DNA of 6,554 nucleotides from Lonsdalea britannica (GCF_946477055.1 NZ_CAMKXG010000200.1:1-6554); one strand, 5' to 3'; positions 1-6,123 are shown, counted from the stretch's first letter. Numbers and translations are program-made. Notes: generated by a model not told the origin, from the sequence alone.

Positions 1-1
1 G

Positions 2-124
2 GCGCCGACCGCCGGGATGTATGATCCCTGGTGGGGCTATCGCGGCCGCCCCGGTTGGGGACCTCGCTGGGGCTGGGACGATGGGGCCGGACCGGCCAGA
101 TTGGAAACGATCGTCACGGAATAA
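2..124 (+). CDS. yeaY: Slp-family outer-membrane lipoprotein YeaY, C-terminal 40 residues (5' truncated by the window edge)
   Basis: Reading from base 2 gives 40 codons and a TAA stop at 122-124. The peptide has a Trp/Gly/Pro-rich stretch (PWWGYRGRPGWGPRWGW) and ends in GPARLETIVTE. The tail of E. coli YeaY, as I recall it, is similarly aromatic and Gly-rich and ends in GPARVQTVVTE, and yeaY lies directly upstream of fadD in E. coli. That makes the assignment strong despite the short fragment. The family, related to the starvation lipoprotein Slp, consists of small lipoproteins predicted to sit in the outer membrane; their function is not well defined. The lipobox and most of the protein lie outside the window. 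An intrinsic terminator at 221-247 suggests transcription usually ends before fadD. A longer reading frame in another phase crosses this segment but resembles nothing known to me. Confidence 0.85.
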   Translation, partial: APTAGMYDPWWGYRGRPGWGPRWGWDDGAGPARLETIVTE

Positions 125-220
125 CAGCGCTGCCAGCGATTGTCCCTTGCACCATGATGTGCGGCACGATGTCTCGTGTGAGGGGTCGCTAAATAGCGAT
201 GACCGACGCAATGATTAACT

Positions 221-247
221 AGGGTGACTCCGGTCACCTTATTTTTT
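221..247 (+). terminator. Rho-independent terminator downstream of yeaY
   Basis: AGGGTGAC (221-228) pairs with GTCACCTT (233-240) as an 8-bp stem including one G-T wobble. The loop TCCG (229-232) is closed by a C-G pair, which matches the exceptionally stable UNCG tetraloop class. A T-rich run follows at 241-247. Its position about 100 bases after the yeaY stop and 100 bases before fadD fits termination of the upstream transcript. A shorter dyad, TCGCTA-AA-TAGCGA, lies at 186-199; it has no T tract and no assigned role. Confidence 0.8.
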
Positions 248-336
248 GTGGATGATGGCATAGGCGGTTGAACGTTTGATGCAGGGCGAGGGGATGAGAT
301 ATTTCGCCAGCCCGTTCACCGCCTAAGAAGACCTAT

Positions 337-350
337 GGAGTGAAGTCTTG
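337..350 (+). promoter_or_regulatory. Ribosome binding site and TTG start of fadD
   Basis: GGAG at 337-340 lies 7 bases before the TTG at 348-350, good Shine-Dalgarno spacing. E. coli fadD also begins with TTG, and the residues after it here ([14 protein letters not shown]) line up with the E. coli N-terminus (MKKVWLNRYPADVP). No ATG or GTG gives a better start. In E. coli the gene is repressed by FadR. I searched 125-347 for a FadR-like dyad (TGGTC-N-GACCA core) and did not find a convincing one, nor a convincing -35/-10 pair. Confidence 0.8.
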
Positions 351-2021
351 GAAAAAATTTGGTTAGCGCGCTATCCGGCTGATGTTCCCGCAGAGATCGA
401 TCCGGATCGCTATTCGTCATTGATGGAGCTATTCGAAAATTCGATGGCGCGAAATGCCGATCGGCCTGCGTTCATCAATATGGGCGAGACGATGACCTTT
501 CGTCAGTTGGATGAGCGCAGCCGGGCGTTTGCCGCCTATTTGCAGCATCAGCTCAAATTGCAGAAGGGCGACCGCGTTGCGCTGATGATGCCGAACCTGT
601 TGCAATATCCCGTCGCGCTGTTCGGTATCCTCCGGGCGGGGATGGTCGTGGTAAACATCAATCCGCTCTACACGCCGCGTGAACTGGAACATCAGCTGAA
701 CGACAGCGGCGCCAGCGCGATGGTGATTGTGTCCAACTTTGCCCACACGCTGGAAAAGGTGGTGTTCAACACCCCGGTGAAGCATGTGATCCTGACCCGC
801 ATGGGAGACCAGCTGTCGGCGGCAAAAGGCACGTTGGTGAACTTTGTCGTCAAATACATTAAGCGACTGGTGCCGAAATACCATCTTCCCGACGCCATCT
901 CCTTCCGCAGCGTACTGCAACAGGGTAAGCAGATGCCTTACGTGCGTCCTGAACTGGATCGCGGCGATTTGGCCTTTTTGCAATACACCGGCGGCACCAG
1001 CGGCGTGTCCAAAGGCGCCATGCTCACGCATCGCAATTTGCTGGCTAACCTGACTCAAATCCGCGCGGCCTATGGTTCGTTGCTGCATGAAGGCAACGAT
1101 TTGGTCGTCACGGCGTTGCCGCTGTATCACATCTTTGCGCTCCTCGTGAACTGTCTGTTGTTCATCGAAATGGGGGGGCAGAACCTGCTGATAACCAACC
1201 CGAGAGATATTCCGGGGATGGTCAAAGAGCTGGCTCGTCATCCGTTTACCGTATTCAGCGGCGTCAACACGCTGTTCAACGCGCTGTTGAACAACGACGA
1301 TTTTCATCGGCTGGATTTTTCAACGCTGCACCTGTCCGTCGGCGGCGGCGCGCCGGTCCAGCAGACGGTTGCTGAGCGCTGGGAAAAACTCACCGGCAAT
1401 CATTTGCTGGAAGGGTACGGGCTGACGGAAAGCTCGCCGTTGGTCACCGGCAACCCTTACGATACGGAGCAGTATACGGGCAGCGTCGGTTTGCCGATTC
1501 CCTCGACGGAGGTCCGCATCGTGGATGAACAGGGAAACGATGTGGCGCTGGGAGACGCCGGCGAGCTGTGGATACGAGGGCCGCAGGTCATGAAAGGCTA
1601 TTGGAATCAGCCCGATGAGACGGCGGCGGTGCTAAAAGACGGGTGGCTGGCGACAGGTGACATTGTCACTTCTGACGCGCAGGGCTTCTTACAAATCGTC
1701 GATCGCAAAAAAGACATGATTCTGGTGTCAGGGTTTAACGTCTATCCGAATGAAATCGAAGATGTCATCGTCCGACATCCTGACGTGATCGAAGCGGCGG
1801 CCGTCGGCGTGCCGAACGAGCTGTCGGGCGAAGCGGTCAAAGTGTTCGTGGTCCGCCGTCCCGGCAGCGCGCTGAACACGGATGCGCTGATTGCTCATTG
1901 CCGTCGTTATCTGACGGGCTATAAGGTGCCTCGCCAGTTCGAGTTTCGTGACGAATTACCGAAATCGAATGTAGGCAAAATCTTGCGGCGTGAACTTCGA
2001 GACGAGACGAAGGCGTCCTAG
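348..2021 (+). CDS. fadD: Long-chain-fatty-acid--CoA ligase FadD
   Basis: This 557-residue protein matches E. coli FadD (561 residues) along its whole length. FadD is a membrane-associated acyl-CoA synthetase. It converts a fatty acid, CoA and ATP into acyl-CoA, AMP and pyrophosphate, through an acyl-adenylate. It draws fatty acids delivered by the porin FadL into beta-oxidation and phospholipid synthesis. Landmarks of the ANL adenylating superfamily are in place: the AMP-binding signature [12 protein letters not shown] (213-224), EGYGLTE (355-361, with Glu361 as in E. coli), and the FACS signature starting DGWLATGD (431-438) and running through [22 protein letters not shown]. The C-terminal catalytic lysine is Lys544 in [12 protein letters not shown]. 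No frameshift or missing key residue is seen. The start is TTG with GGAG 7 bases upstream. It is flanked by the yeaY terminator and the rnd leader, so it is probably its own transcription unit. Confidence 0.97.
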   Translation: MEKIWLARYPADVPAEIDPDRYSSLMELFENSMARNADRPAFINMGETMTFRQLDERSRAFAAYLQHQLKLQKGDRVALMMPNLLQYPVALFGILRAGMVVVNINPLYTPRELEHQLNDSGASAMVIVSNFAHTLEKVVFNTPVKHVILTRMGDQLSAAKGTLVNFVVKYIKRLVPKYHLPDAISFRSVLQQGKQMPYVRPELDRGDLAFLQYTGGTSGVSKGAMLTHRNLLANLTQIRAAYGSLLHEGNDLVVTALPLYHIFALLVNCLLFIEMGGQNLLITNPRDIPGMVKELARHPFTVFSGVNTLFNALLNNDDFHRLDFSTLHLSVGGGAPVQQTVAERWEKLTGNHLLEGYGLTESSPLVTGNPYDTEQYTGSVGLPIPSTEVRIVDEQGNDVALGDAGELWIRGPQVMKGYWNQPDETAAVLKDGWLATGDIVTSDAQGFLQIVDRKKDMILVSGFNVYPNEIEDVIVRHPDVIEAAAVGVPNELSGEAVKVFVVRRPGSALNTDALIAHCRRYLTGYKVPRQFEFRDELPKSNVGKILRRELRDETKAS

Positions 2022-2082
2022 GTGATTGTTATACTGGATTGTTTGCAGGTTGTTAGCAGGGTATGGTTTACCTCACGACCTT

Positions 2083-2109
2083 GGCTGGTCAGTCTCTGCG
2101 ACACCAGCC
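2083..2109 (+). repeat. Inverted repeat (stem-loop) in the fadD-rnd gap
   Basis: GGCTGGT (2083-2089) and ACCAGCC (2103-2109) form a perfect 7-bp stem around a 13-base loop. No T tract follows on either strand, so it is not a canonical intrinsic terminator. It begins about 60 bases after the fadD stop and could be the 3'-end structure of the fadD mRNA or part of the rnd leader. The surrounding gap (2022-2277) otherwise shows no clear promoter and no well-supported gene. Confidence 0.45.
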
Positions 2110-2209
2110 CCGGTTGACCTGACGCCATGACACGGCAACCTTTCGTTGCGCAGTGTTGCTGCTATTTTGACTTCATAAGATGTGCGTTTTTGCGTTTTCA
2201 TGTCAGGCG

Positions 2210-2235
2210 CGCCGGTCTTCTCCGGCGTTCCTTTT
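2210..2235 (+). terminator. Possible intrinsic terminator or attenuator upstream of rnd
   Basis: CGCCGG (2210-2215) and CCGGCG (2222-2227) form a perfect 6-bp GC stem around the loop TCTTCT. They are followed by TTCCTTTTA, an interrupted T tract. The structure lies about 190 bases after the fadD stop and only 43 bases before the rnd start codon. It could end the fadD transcript, or act inside the rnd leader if the rnd promoter lies further upstream. The broken T tract makes strong termination uncertain. Confidence 0.4.
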
Positions 2236-2264
2236 ATCGTCATGACCATTGTTGGACATAACCA

Positions 2265-2280
2265 AGAGAATGATGTTTTG
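2265..2280 (+). promoter_or_regulatory. Weak ribosome binding site and TTG start of rnd
   Basis: AGAG at 2265-2268 sits 9 bases before TTG at 2278-2280. Translation from this TTG gives MNYQLITTDAG, which aligns exactly with the E. coli RNase D N-terminus MNYQMITTDDA. E. coli rnd is known to start at UUG just after a run of U residues needed for translation. Here only two T bases precede the TTG, so the run is TTTTG. Upstream in-frame candidates (GTG at 2182, ATG at 2242) would add 32 or 12 residues with no counterpart in the family. Confidence 0.75.
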
Positions 2281-3399
2281 AATTATCAGTTGATCACTAC
2301 CGATGCCGGCTTATCACAGGTTTGCGCGCAGGCGCGCGCTACAACGCAGGTGGCGCTGGACACCGAATTTGTCCGGACACGCACTTATTATCCGCAGTTG
2401 GGACTGATTCAACTGTATGACGGTGAAACGCTGTCGCTGATCGACCCTCTCCCGATCGAGGACTGGGCGCCGTTTAAAGCACTGCTTGCCGACGCCAAGG
2501 TGACCAAATTTCTGCACGCTGGCAGCGAAGACCTGGAAGTGTTCCTGAACGCGTTCGGCTGTGTGCCGACGCCGTTTATCGATACGCAAATTCTGGCCGC
2601 TTTTTTAGGCAAGCCATTGTCCTATGGTTTTGCCGCACTGGTGGCGGACTACCAGCAGGTGACGCTGGATAAAAGCGAGTCCCGCACAGACTGGATGGCG
2701 CGCCCACTGAGCCAAAAACAGTGCGACTATGCGGCGGCCGACGTCTTCTACCTGCTGCCCATGGCAAAAACGCTGGTGGAGCAGACTGAGGCGACCGGTT
2801 GGATGGATGCGGCGCTGGACGAATGTCAGCTGCTGTGCCGCCGACGTCAGGATATTTTGGCGCCGGAGCTCGCTTACCGTGAGATCAGCAACGCCTGGCA
2901 GCTGCGCGGCCGACAGCTGGCGTGCCTGCAACGTCTGGCTGACTGGCGTCTGCGTAAAGCGCGCGAACGCGATAGCGCGGTGAATTTCGTCGTGCGCGAG
3001 GAGCACTTGTGGCAGGTTGCACGTCATCTGCCAACCTCGCTGGGCGAGTTGGATTCGCTGGGACTGAGCGGTCCGGAAATTCGCTATCACGGCAAAACGC
3101 TGCTCTCGCTGGTGGCGGAGACCGTGGAACTGAATGAGGCTGATTTCCCGCCGCCGGTTGCGAACCTGCTGGACTACCCCGGTTACAAGTCGGTATTCAA
3201 GGAGATCAAAGCGCTGATTCAGGCGACCAGCGCCAGCAGCGGGCTATCAGCGGAACTGCTGGCTTCGCGTCGTCAGATTAACCGACTGCTCAACTGGTAC
3301 TGGAAACTGTCTGTCGGTGGGAATACGCCGGAACTCGTTAGCGGCTGGCGTAACACGCTGTTCGGCGACGGTCTGCGGGCGATTTTAAACCGCGATTAA
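2278..3399 (+). CDS. rnd: Ribonuclease D
   Basis: The 373-residue product (E. coli RNase D has 375) is a cytoplasmic 3'-to-5' exoribonuclease of the DEDD family. It helps trim the 3' ends of tRNA precursors and other small stable RNAs. With the TTG start, the catalytic residues fall at the same numbers as in E. coli: Asp28 and Glu30 in the DTEFVRT motif, Asp85 in HAGSEDLEVF, and Tyr151 and Asp155 in YAAADVFYLLP. That makes it a DEDDy-type nuclease with all ligands for the two catalytic metals. After the nuclease domain (roughly 1-200) come the HRDC-type helical modules. The first contains NAWQLRGRQLACLQRLADWR, and the second covers the C-terminal third with SAELLASRRQINRLLNWYW. An upstream in-frame GTG at 2182 would give a 405-residue protein, but the added segment looks like translated leader DNA. 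The stop lies inside a 16-bp palindrome, and the gene converges on minE. Confidence 0.96.
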   Translation: MNYQLITTDAGLSQVCAQARATTQVALDTEFVRTRTYYPQLGLIQLYDGETLSLIDPLPIEDWAPFKALLADAKVTKFLHAGSEDLEVFLNAFGCVPTPFIDTQILAAFLGKPLSYGFAALVADYQQVTLDKSESRTDWMARPLSQKQCDYAAADVFYLLPMAKTLVEQTEATGWMDAALDECQLLCRRRQDILAPELAYREISNAWQLRGRQLACLQRLADWRLRKARERDSAVNFVVREEHLWQVARHLPTSLGELDSLGLSGPEIRYHGKTLLSLVAETVELNEADFPPPVANLLDYPGYKSVFKEIKALIQATSASSGLSAELLASRRQINRLLNWYWKLSVGGNTPELVSGWRNTLFGDGLRAILNRD

Positions 3400-3405
3400 T
3401 CGCGG
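3390..3405. repeat. Perfect 16-bp palindrome spanning the rnd stop codon
   Basis: CCGCGATT and AATCGCGG are exact reverse complements around the TAA stop at 3397-3399. As RNA it would fold into a 6-bp CCGCGA/UCGCGG stem with a UUAA loop, and it reads the same on both strands. No T tract follows, so it is not a canonical terminator. It could protect the rnd 3' end from exonucleases, or be chance. Confidence 0.5.
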
Positions 3406-3548
3406 AGGACGTGGCGGTCGGCGGGGGGCAACTGGCGGCCGCGATGTTCTAAACACGTCGGAAAGGGCAACGAGAATTGGGTGTTTTGCGTCGGTGGTAT
3501 TTTGCGGCAGGCGGGGAACAAGGGAGACAGCATGATCGCCGCGACCAG

Positions 3549-3576
3549 GCCCGACTGCGGTTAGCAGGTGTCGGGC
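3549..3576. repeat. GC-rich stem-loop in the rnd/minE convergent gap
   Basis: GCCCGAC (3549-3555) pairs perfectly with GTCGGGC (3570-3576). An inner TGC/GCA stem (3556-3558 with 3564-3566) encloses loop GGTTA and leaves a 3-base bulge. It begins about 20 bases beyond the minE stop on the minus strand. It may therefore mark the 3' end of the min operon mRNA, or serve transcripts from both sides. Neither strand carries a T run after it, so classical Rho-independent termination is not supported. Apart from the palindrome at 3390-3405 and one short SD-led reading frame (3532-3564), the 3400-3594 gap shows nothing else. Confidence 0.45.
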
Positions 3577-3594
3577 GCAGCCACGGCGCGATGG

Positions 3595-3864
3595 TTACTT
3601 CGGCGTTTCTTCCGCTTCCGGCAAGGTGACGTTTAGTTCCAGAACGGAAATATCGTCGCCTTTCTGTTCCAGCTGAACAGATACCATTTGCGGGTCAATC
3701 TGCACGTATTTGCAGATCACTTCCAGAATGTCTCGTTTCAACTGTGGCAGATAATGGGGTTCGCTATCCCCACGGCGCCGCTCCGCGACAATAATTTGCA
3801 GCCGTTCCTTGGCGATATTGGCTGTCGCTTTTTTGCGGGACAGAAAGAAATCGAGTAAGGCCAT
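3595..3864 (-). CDS. minE: Cell division topological specificity factor MinE
   Basis: The 89-residue product closely matches E. coli MinE (88 residues). MinE stimulates the MinD ATPase at the membrane. This drives the pole-to-pole Min oscillation, which keeps the MinCD division inhibitor away from midcell. Visible parts are the N-terminal amphipathic membrane-targeting segment ([12 protein letters not shown], 1-12, with Arg10 and Lys11), the anti-MinCD helix (about 13-31, including [15 protein letters not shown]), and the C-terminal topological specificity domain (about 32-89). That last domain keeps Asp45 and Val49, positions linked to topological specificity in E. coli. The last residues (EETPK) differ from E. 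coli, as is usual. It is the distal gene of the minCDE operon, starting 3 bases after the minD stop. Its G-rich ribosome binding site lies inside the last codons of minD, suggesting translational coupling. Confidence 0.97.
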   Translation of the reverse strand: MALLDFFLSRKKATANIAKERLQIIVAERRRGDSEPHYLPQLKRDILEVICKYVQIDPQMVSVQLEQKGDDISVLELNVTLPEAEETPK

Positions 3865-3876
3865 GGTTTACCCCCC
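3862..3876 (-). promoter_or_regulatory. minE ribosome binding site embedded in the minD stop region
   Basis: On the minus strand the end of minD reads GGGGGGTAA, followed by ACC and the minE ATG. The six G bases (3871-3876) are the two terminal glycine codons of MinD, and they are also the only Shine-Dalgarno-like stretch before minE. The last G is 6 bases from the ATG. With only 3 bases between the genes, ribosomes finishing minD are well placed to start minE, which would help fix the MinD:MinE ratio. That functional consequence is inferred. Confidence 0.6.
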
Positions 3877-4680
3877 AAAAAGTCGTTTGAGGAAGCTCTT
3901 CTTCTCTTCCTCGATAAAGCGGTAAGGGCGATCTTCACCCAGTAAGCGGTCTACTGTGTCGGCATAGGCTTTACCGGCATCGGCTGAATCGTCCAGAATC
4001 ACCGGCTCGCCCTGGTTGGATGCGCGCAGCACTGACTGGTCTTCCGGAATCACGCCCAACAGCGGAATGCGCAGAATTTCCAGCACGTCTTCCATGCTCA
4101 GCATGTCGCCACGGCTAACGCGGCCCGGATTGTAGCGGGTCAGCAGCAGATGCTCTTTGATCGGTTCTTCGCCACGTTCGGCGCGACGAGATTTGGATGA
4201 CAGAATGCCAAGAATACGGTCGGAGTCGCGTACGGATGAGACTTCCGGGTTGGTGGTAATCACCGCTTCGTCCGCGAAGTAGAGCGCCATCAGCGCCCCG
4301 GTTTCAATCCCCGCCGGAGAATCACAGACGACGAAGTCGAAATTCATTTCGTTCAGACCATCCAGCACTTTTTCAACGCCTTCGCGGGTCAGCGCGTCTT
4401 TGTCACGGGTCTGCGAGGCGGGGAGGATGTACAGATTTTCAGTGCGTTTATCTTTAATCAGCGCCTGATTCAGCGTCGCGTCACCTTGAATGACGTTGAC
4501 GAAATCGTAAACGACGCGGCGCTCGCATCCCATGATCAGGTCAAGGTTGCGCAGGCCAATATCAAAGTCGATGACAACTGTTTTCTTGCCTTTTTGGGCT
4601 AAACCGGTAGCAATGGCCGCGCTTGAAGTAGTCTTGCCAACGCCCCCTTTACCCGATGTAACAACGATGATGCGTGCCAT
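3868..4680 (-). CDS. minD: Septum site-determining protein MinD, membrane-binding ATPase
   Basis: The 270-residue product has the same length as E. coli MinD and is nearly identical to it. MinD dimerises with ATP, binds the inner membrane, recruits MinC to block FtsZ assembly away from midcell, and is released when MinE triggers hydrolysis. It carries the deviant Walker A motif GKGGVGKT (10-17, with signature Lys11 and Lys16), the switch I region VVIDFDIG with Asp38 and Asp40, and the switch II/Walker B aspartate Asp120 in DSPAG. The C-terminal amphipathic membrane-targeting helix is EEEKKSFLKRLFGG (257-270). It belongs to the ParA/MinD deviant Walker family. The start is ATG with AAGGA (4688-4692, minus strand) 7 bases upstream. 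It lies 21 bases after minC and 3 bases before minE in one leftward operon. Confidence 0.98.
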   Translation of the reverse strand: MARIIVVTSGKGGVGKTTSSAAIATGLAQKGKKTVVIDFDIGLRNLDLIMGCERRVVYDFVNVIQGDATLNQALIKDKRTENLYILPASQTRDKDALTREGVEKVLDGLNEMNFDFVVCDSPAGIETGALMALYFADEAVITTNPEVSSVRDSDRILGILSSKSRRAERGEEPIKEHLLLTRYNPGRVSRGDMLSMEDVLEILRIPLLGVIPEDQSVLRASNQGEPVILDDSADAGKAYADTVDRLLGEDRPYRFIEEEKKSFLKRLFGG

Positions 4681-4701
4681 AAATGATTCCTTGTCAAGGG
4701 C

Positions 4702-5385
4702 TTAGTCTAGAGTTTGTATGTTAAGAACATTGTCCAGCAGGTTGAGATTGACCCGTGCAGCCTGCCCAAAAAAATCTTGCGGTATCTGGTCGCTGAGCCA
4801 ATAACGGCCCGCGATGGATACCAGCTCTGCGGCCAGATGGGTGCAGAAGATCTGACTGTGAACGTCGCCAGAAACCCCTGCCAGGGCACGGCCCCGCATC
4901 ATGCCGTAAATGTGTATATTGCCGTCTGCGATGATTTCGGCGCCCGCGCTCACGCTGCTGGTGACGATGAGATCACAGTTACGCGCATAAATCTGTTGCC
5001 CGGAACGAACGGGCGCGCTGACCACCTTGGTTTTCACCGGCTCCGGAGGCGGGGCGGCGGGTTCGGAAGCCCGGCGCTCTTTACCTTCGTTCAACAGCGG
5101 TAGACCTGCGCGGACGATAGCTTGCTTAAGCTGTTCGTCTTTGCAGCCGCTGACGCCGACCACATGCAGACCGGAAGCGGCGACGGCTTGCTGCAGCGTC
5201 ACCCAATCGGTGTCGGCGGTCAGTGTTGAGACATTGATGACAACGGGCGCGTTTTTAAGAAACGCGGGAGCCTGTTCGATTTTTTCCTGCAGGGCTTGGT
5301 AAATTACCTCGGGTTGAGATTCATGCAAATGAACCACCGATAAGGTAAAGCTACTGCCTTTTAACTCAATTGGCGATTGTGACAT
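4702..5385 (-). CDS. minC: Septum site-determining protein MinC, FtsZ assembly inhibitor
   Basis: The 227-residue product (E. coli MinC has 231) antagonises FtsZ polymerisation when brought to the membrane by MinD. The N-terminal domain (about 1-100, from [18 protein letters not shown] through [13 protein letters not shown] to GLPLL) is the FtsZ-inhibiting part. A Pro/Ala-rich linker (about 105-125, containing EPAAPPPEP) follows. The C-terminal beta-helix domain starts at the conserved RSGQ motif (127-130) and continues with [34 protein letters not shown] and QIFC. This domain dimerises and binds MinD, and the RSGQ surface has been linked to association with the septal ring. The linker differs in length and composition from E. 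coli, as expected for the least conserved part. AGGA (5389-5392, minus strand) precedes the ATG by only 3 bases. It is the first gene of minCDE and diverges from ycgL. Confidence 0.97.
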   Translation of the reverse strand: MSQSPIELKGSSFTLSVVHLHESQPEVIYQALQEKIEQAPAFLKNAPVVINVSTLTADTDWVTLQQAVAASGLHVVGVSGCKDEQLKQAIVRAGLPLLNEGKERRASEPAAPPPEPVKTKVVSAPVRSGQQIYARNCDLIVTSSVSAGAEIIADGNIHIYGMMRGRALAGVSGDVHSQIFCTHLAAELVSIAGRYWLSDQIPQDFFGQAARVNLNLLDNVLNIQTLD

Positions 5386-5440
5386 CTATCCTGACTCAGT
5401 TTCGGCATCTTTAAACCCCCAGAGTAACATTTAACTATGA

Positions 5441-5500
5441 TATTCCAGAGCGCTATAAGCATGTTATAGTCACATGTATATACAGGCAATACACGATACC
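5441..5500. promoter_or_regulatory. Divergent minC/ycgL promoter region with a dyad element
   Basis: The 136-base AT-rich gap between the minC and ycgL starts contains the perfect dyad CTATAA-GCATG-TTATAG (5453-5469). Its arms supply -10-like hexamers on both strands. Rightward, TATAGT (5465-5470) matches five of six consensus bases but lacks a good -35. Leftward, TATAGC (complement of 5452-5457) has a -35-like TATACA 17 bases upstream (complement of 5475-5480). A second leftward candidate, TATAAC (complement of 5463-5468), lies 15 bases from TTGCCT (complement of 5484-5489). GTATATAC (5476-5483) is another palindrome. The two genes diverge, so promoters must lie here or nearby, but which hexamers are used cannot be settled by eye. 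Confidence 0.4.
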
Positions 5501-5521
5501 CATTTAATTTAGAGTAAAAAT

Positions 5522-5794
5522 ATGTTTTGTGCGATCTATAGAAGTAACAAACGGGATCAGACATATCTTTATGTCGAAAAAAAAGACGATTTTTCGCGCA
5601 TTCCTGAAACGCTGATGAAAAGTTTCGGCGCGCCGACTTTCGTGATGCTTTTACCGCTGGATGGCAGGAAAAAACTGGCTTCGGCTGATATCGACAAGGT
5701 GCGGCAATCGCTTAAAGAACAAGGGTTTTACCTTCAGGTGCCGCCTCCGCCGGAAAATTTGCTGAATATACATCAGTCGGCAGTTGAAAAATAA
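5522..5794 (+). CDS. ycgL: YcgL domain protein (conserved, function not established)
   Basis: The 90-residue product aligns with E. coli YcgL from the shared [24 protein letters not shown] segment to [14 protein letters not shown] and the PPPPE tail. The YcgL family is small, soluble and alpha/beta, widespread in gammaproteobacteria, and without an agreed biochemical role that I know of. No signal peptide or membrane segment is visible. The ATG at 5522 has AGAG (5511-5514) 7 bases upstream; E. coli annotations sometimes use an earlier start. It sits head-to-head with minC, as in E. coli, so the two may share a control region, which does not itself prove a role in division. The stop codon lies in an AT-only inverted repeat, and a strong terminator lies about 165 bases downstream. 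Confidence 0.93.
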   Translation: MFCAIYRSNKRDQTYLYVEKKDDFSRIPETLMKSFGAPTFVMLLPLDGRKKLASADIDKVRQSLKEQGFYLQVPPPPENLLNIHQSAVEK

Positions 5795-5809
5795 TAGGGT
5801 TATTATTTT
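5788..5809. repeat. AT-only 9-bp inverted repeat over the ycgL stop codon
   Basis: AAAATAATA (5788-5796) and TATTATTTT (5801-5809) are perfect complements around the loop GGGT. The ycgL stop TAA (5792-5794) is in the left arm. The right arm ends in a short T run, so the element has the outline of a terminator in both directions. The all-A/U stem would be weak. Confidence 0.4.
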
Positions 5810-5957
5810 CGGACAATCCCTTATCGCCACGAGATATTAATGACCTCGTAACGAAAAATAGTCAGGGCGCAAATTAATCTACAGGCTGACTTTTATTCAG
5901 GCTGTGTTTCATTTCCTGATTTTATATACAGTAATTTGCTGGGTTAATTGTTTATCC

Positions 5958-5990
5958 GCCCGTTTTGAATTTATCTAACGGGCTTTTTTT
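5958..5990 (+). terminator. Strong Rho-independent terminator between ycgL and ycgM
   Basis: GCCCGTT (5958-5964) pairs perfectly with AACGGGC (5977-5983) around a 12-base loop, followed at once by seven T bases (5984-5990). It points rightward and lies 163 bases past the ycgL stop. It therefore ends either a ycgL mRNA with a long 3' untranslated region or a separate small transcript. It also insulates ycgM from ycgL. Confidence 0.88.
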
Positions 5991-6041
5991 ATCCACGGAT
6001 AAAGACGAAATCCAACGACACTTTCACTCACGTTTGCGTGC

Positions 6042-6071
6042 TTATCTTTTTGTCATCAGTATCGGTATGAT
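6042..6071 (+). promoter_or_regulatory. Possible ycgM promoter
   Basis: TATGAT (6066-6071) matches five of six bases of the sigma-70 -10 consensus. The best -35 at 18-base spacing is TTATCT (6042-6047), a weak match. TTGTCA (6050-6055) is a better -35 hexamer but is only 10 bases from this -10. Placement between the terminator and the gene is suitable. The leader would be about 60 bases. Confidence 0.3.
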
Positions 6072-6123
6072 GGGGAGCCTGGCGCCGCGGGCGTGCCGGG
6101 GTCAATATCTCAACAGACTGGTC

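Noticed and set aside
21..261. Reading frames of 65 (+) and 74 (-) residues over the yeaY tail and its downstream gap
   Set aside because: They overlap the real frame of yeaY (2-124) in other phases, run through the terminator or its surroundings, and show no recognisable domain.
125..347. FadR operator or CRP site upstream of fadD
   Set aside because: FadR control is expected from E. coli, but no acceptable TGGTC-N-GACCA dyad was found. The TGTGA at 177-181 lacks the matching TCACA half-site, so no site is claimed.
429..1307. 292-residue reading frame on the minus strand inside fadD
   Set aside because: It is fully antisense to a confidently identified fadD. The protein is rich in His, Gln and Arg, typical of the complement of a GC-rich coding strand. 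No family is recognised and no start signal stands out.
2063..2122. 19-residue + strand frame after fadD that covers the 2083-2109 stem-loop
   Set aside because: Its only SD-like bases are too close to the ATG, and the peptide shows no leader-peptide pattern such as repeated codons.
2127..2261. 44-residue + strand frame (MTRQPFVAQCCC...) in the rnd leader
   Set aside because: There is no Shine-Dalgarno before the ATG, the composition is Arg/Cys-rich like random translation, and it crosses the stem-loop at 2210-2227.
4681..4701. Promoter for minD suggested by a perfect TTGACA on the minus strand in the minC-minD gap
   Set aside because: No acceptable -10 hexamer is found 16-18 bases downstream, and the hexamer lies next to the minD ribosome binding site in a tight operon. 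The CCTTG/CAAGG dyad here leaves too short a loop to be a convincing hairpin.
5361..5564. 67-residue minus-strand frame across the minC-ycgL gap
   Set aside because: It overlaps the start of minC in another frame and the 5' end of ycgL in antisense, and it covers the divergent promoter region. No family is recognised.
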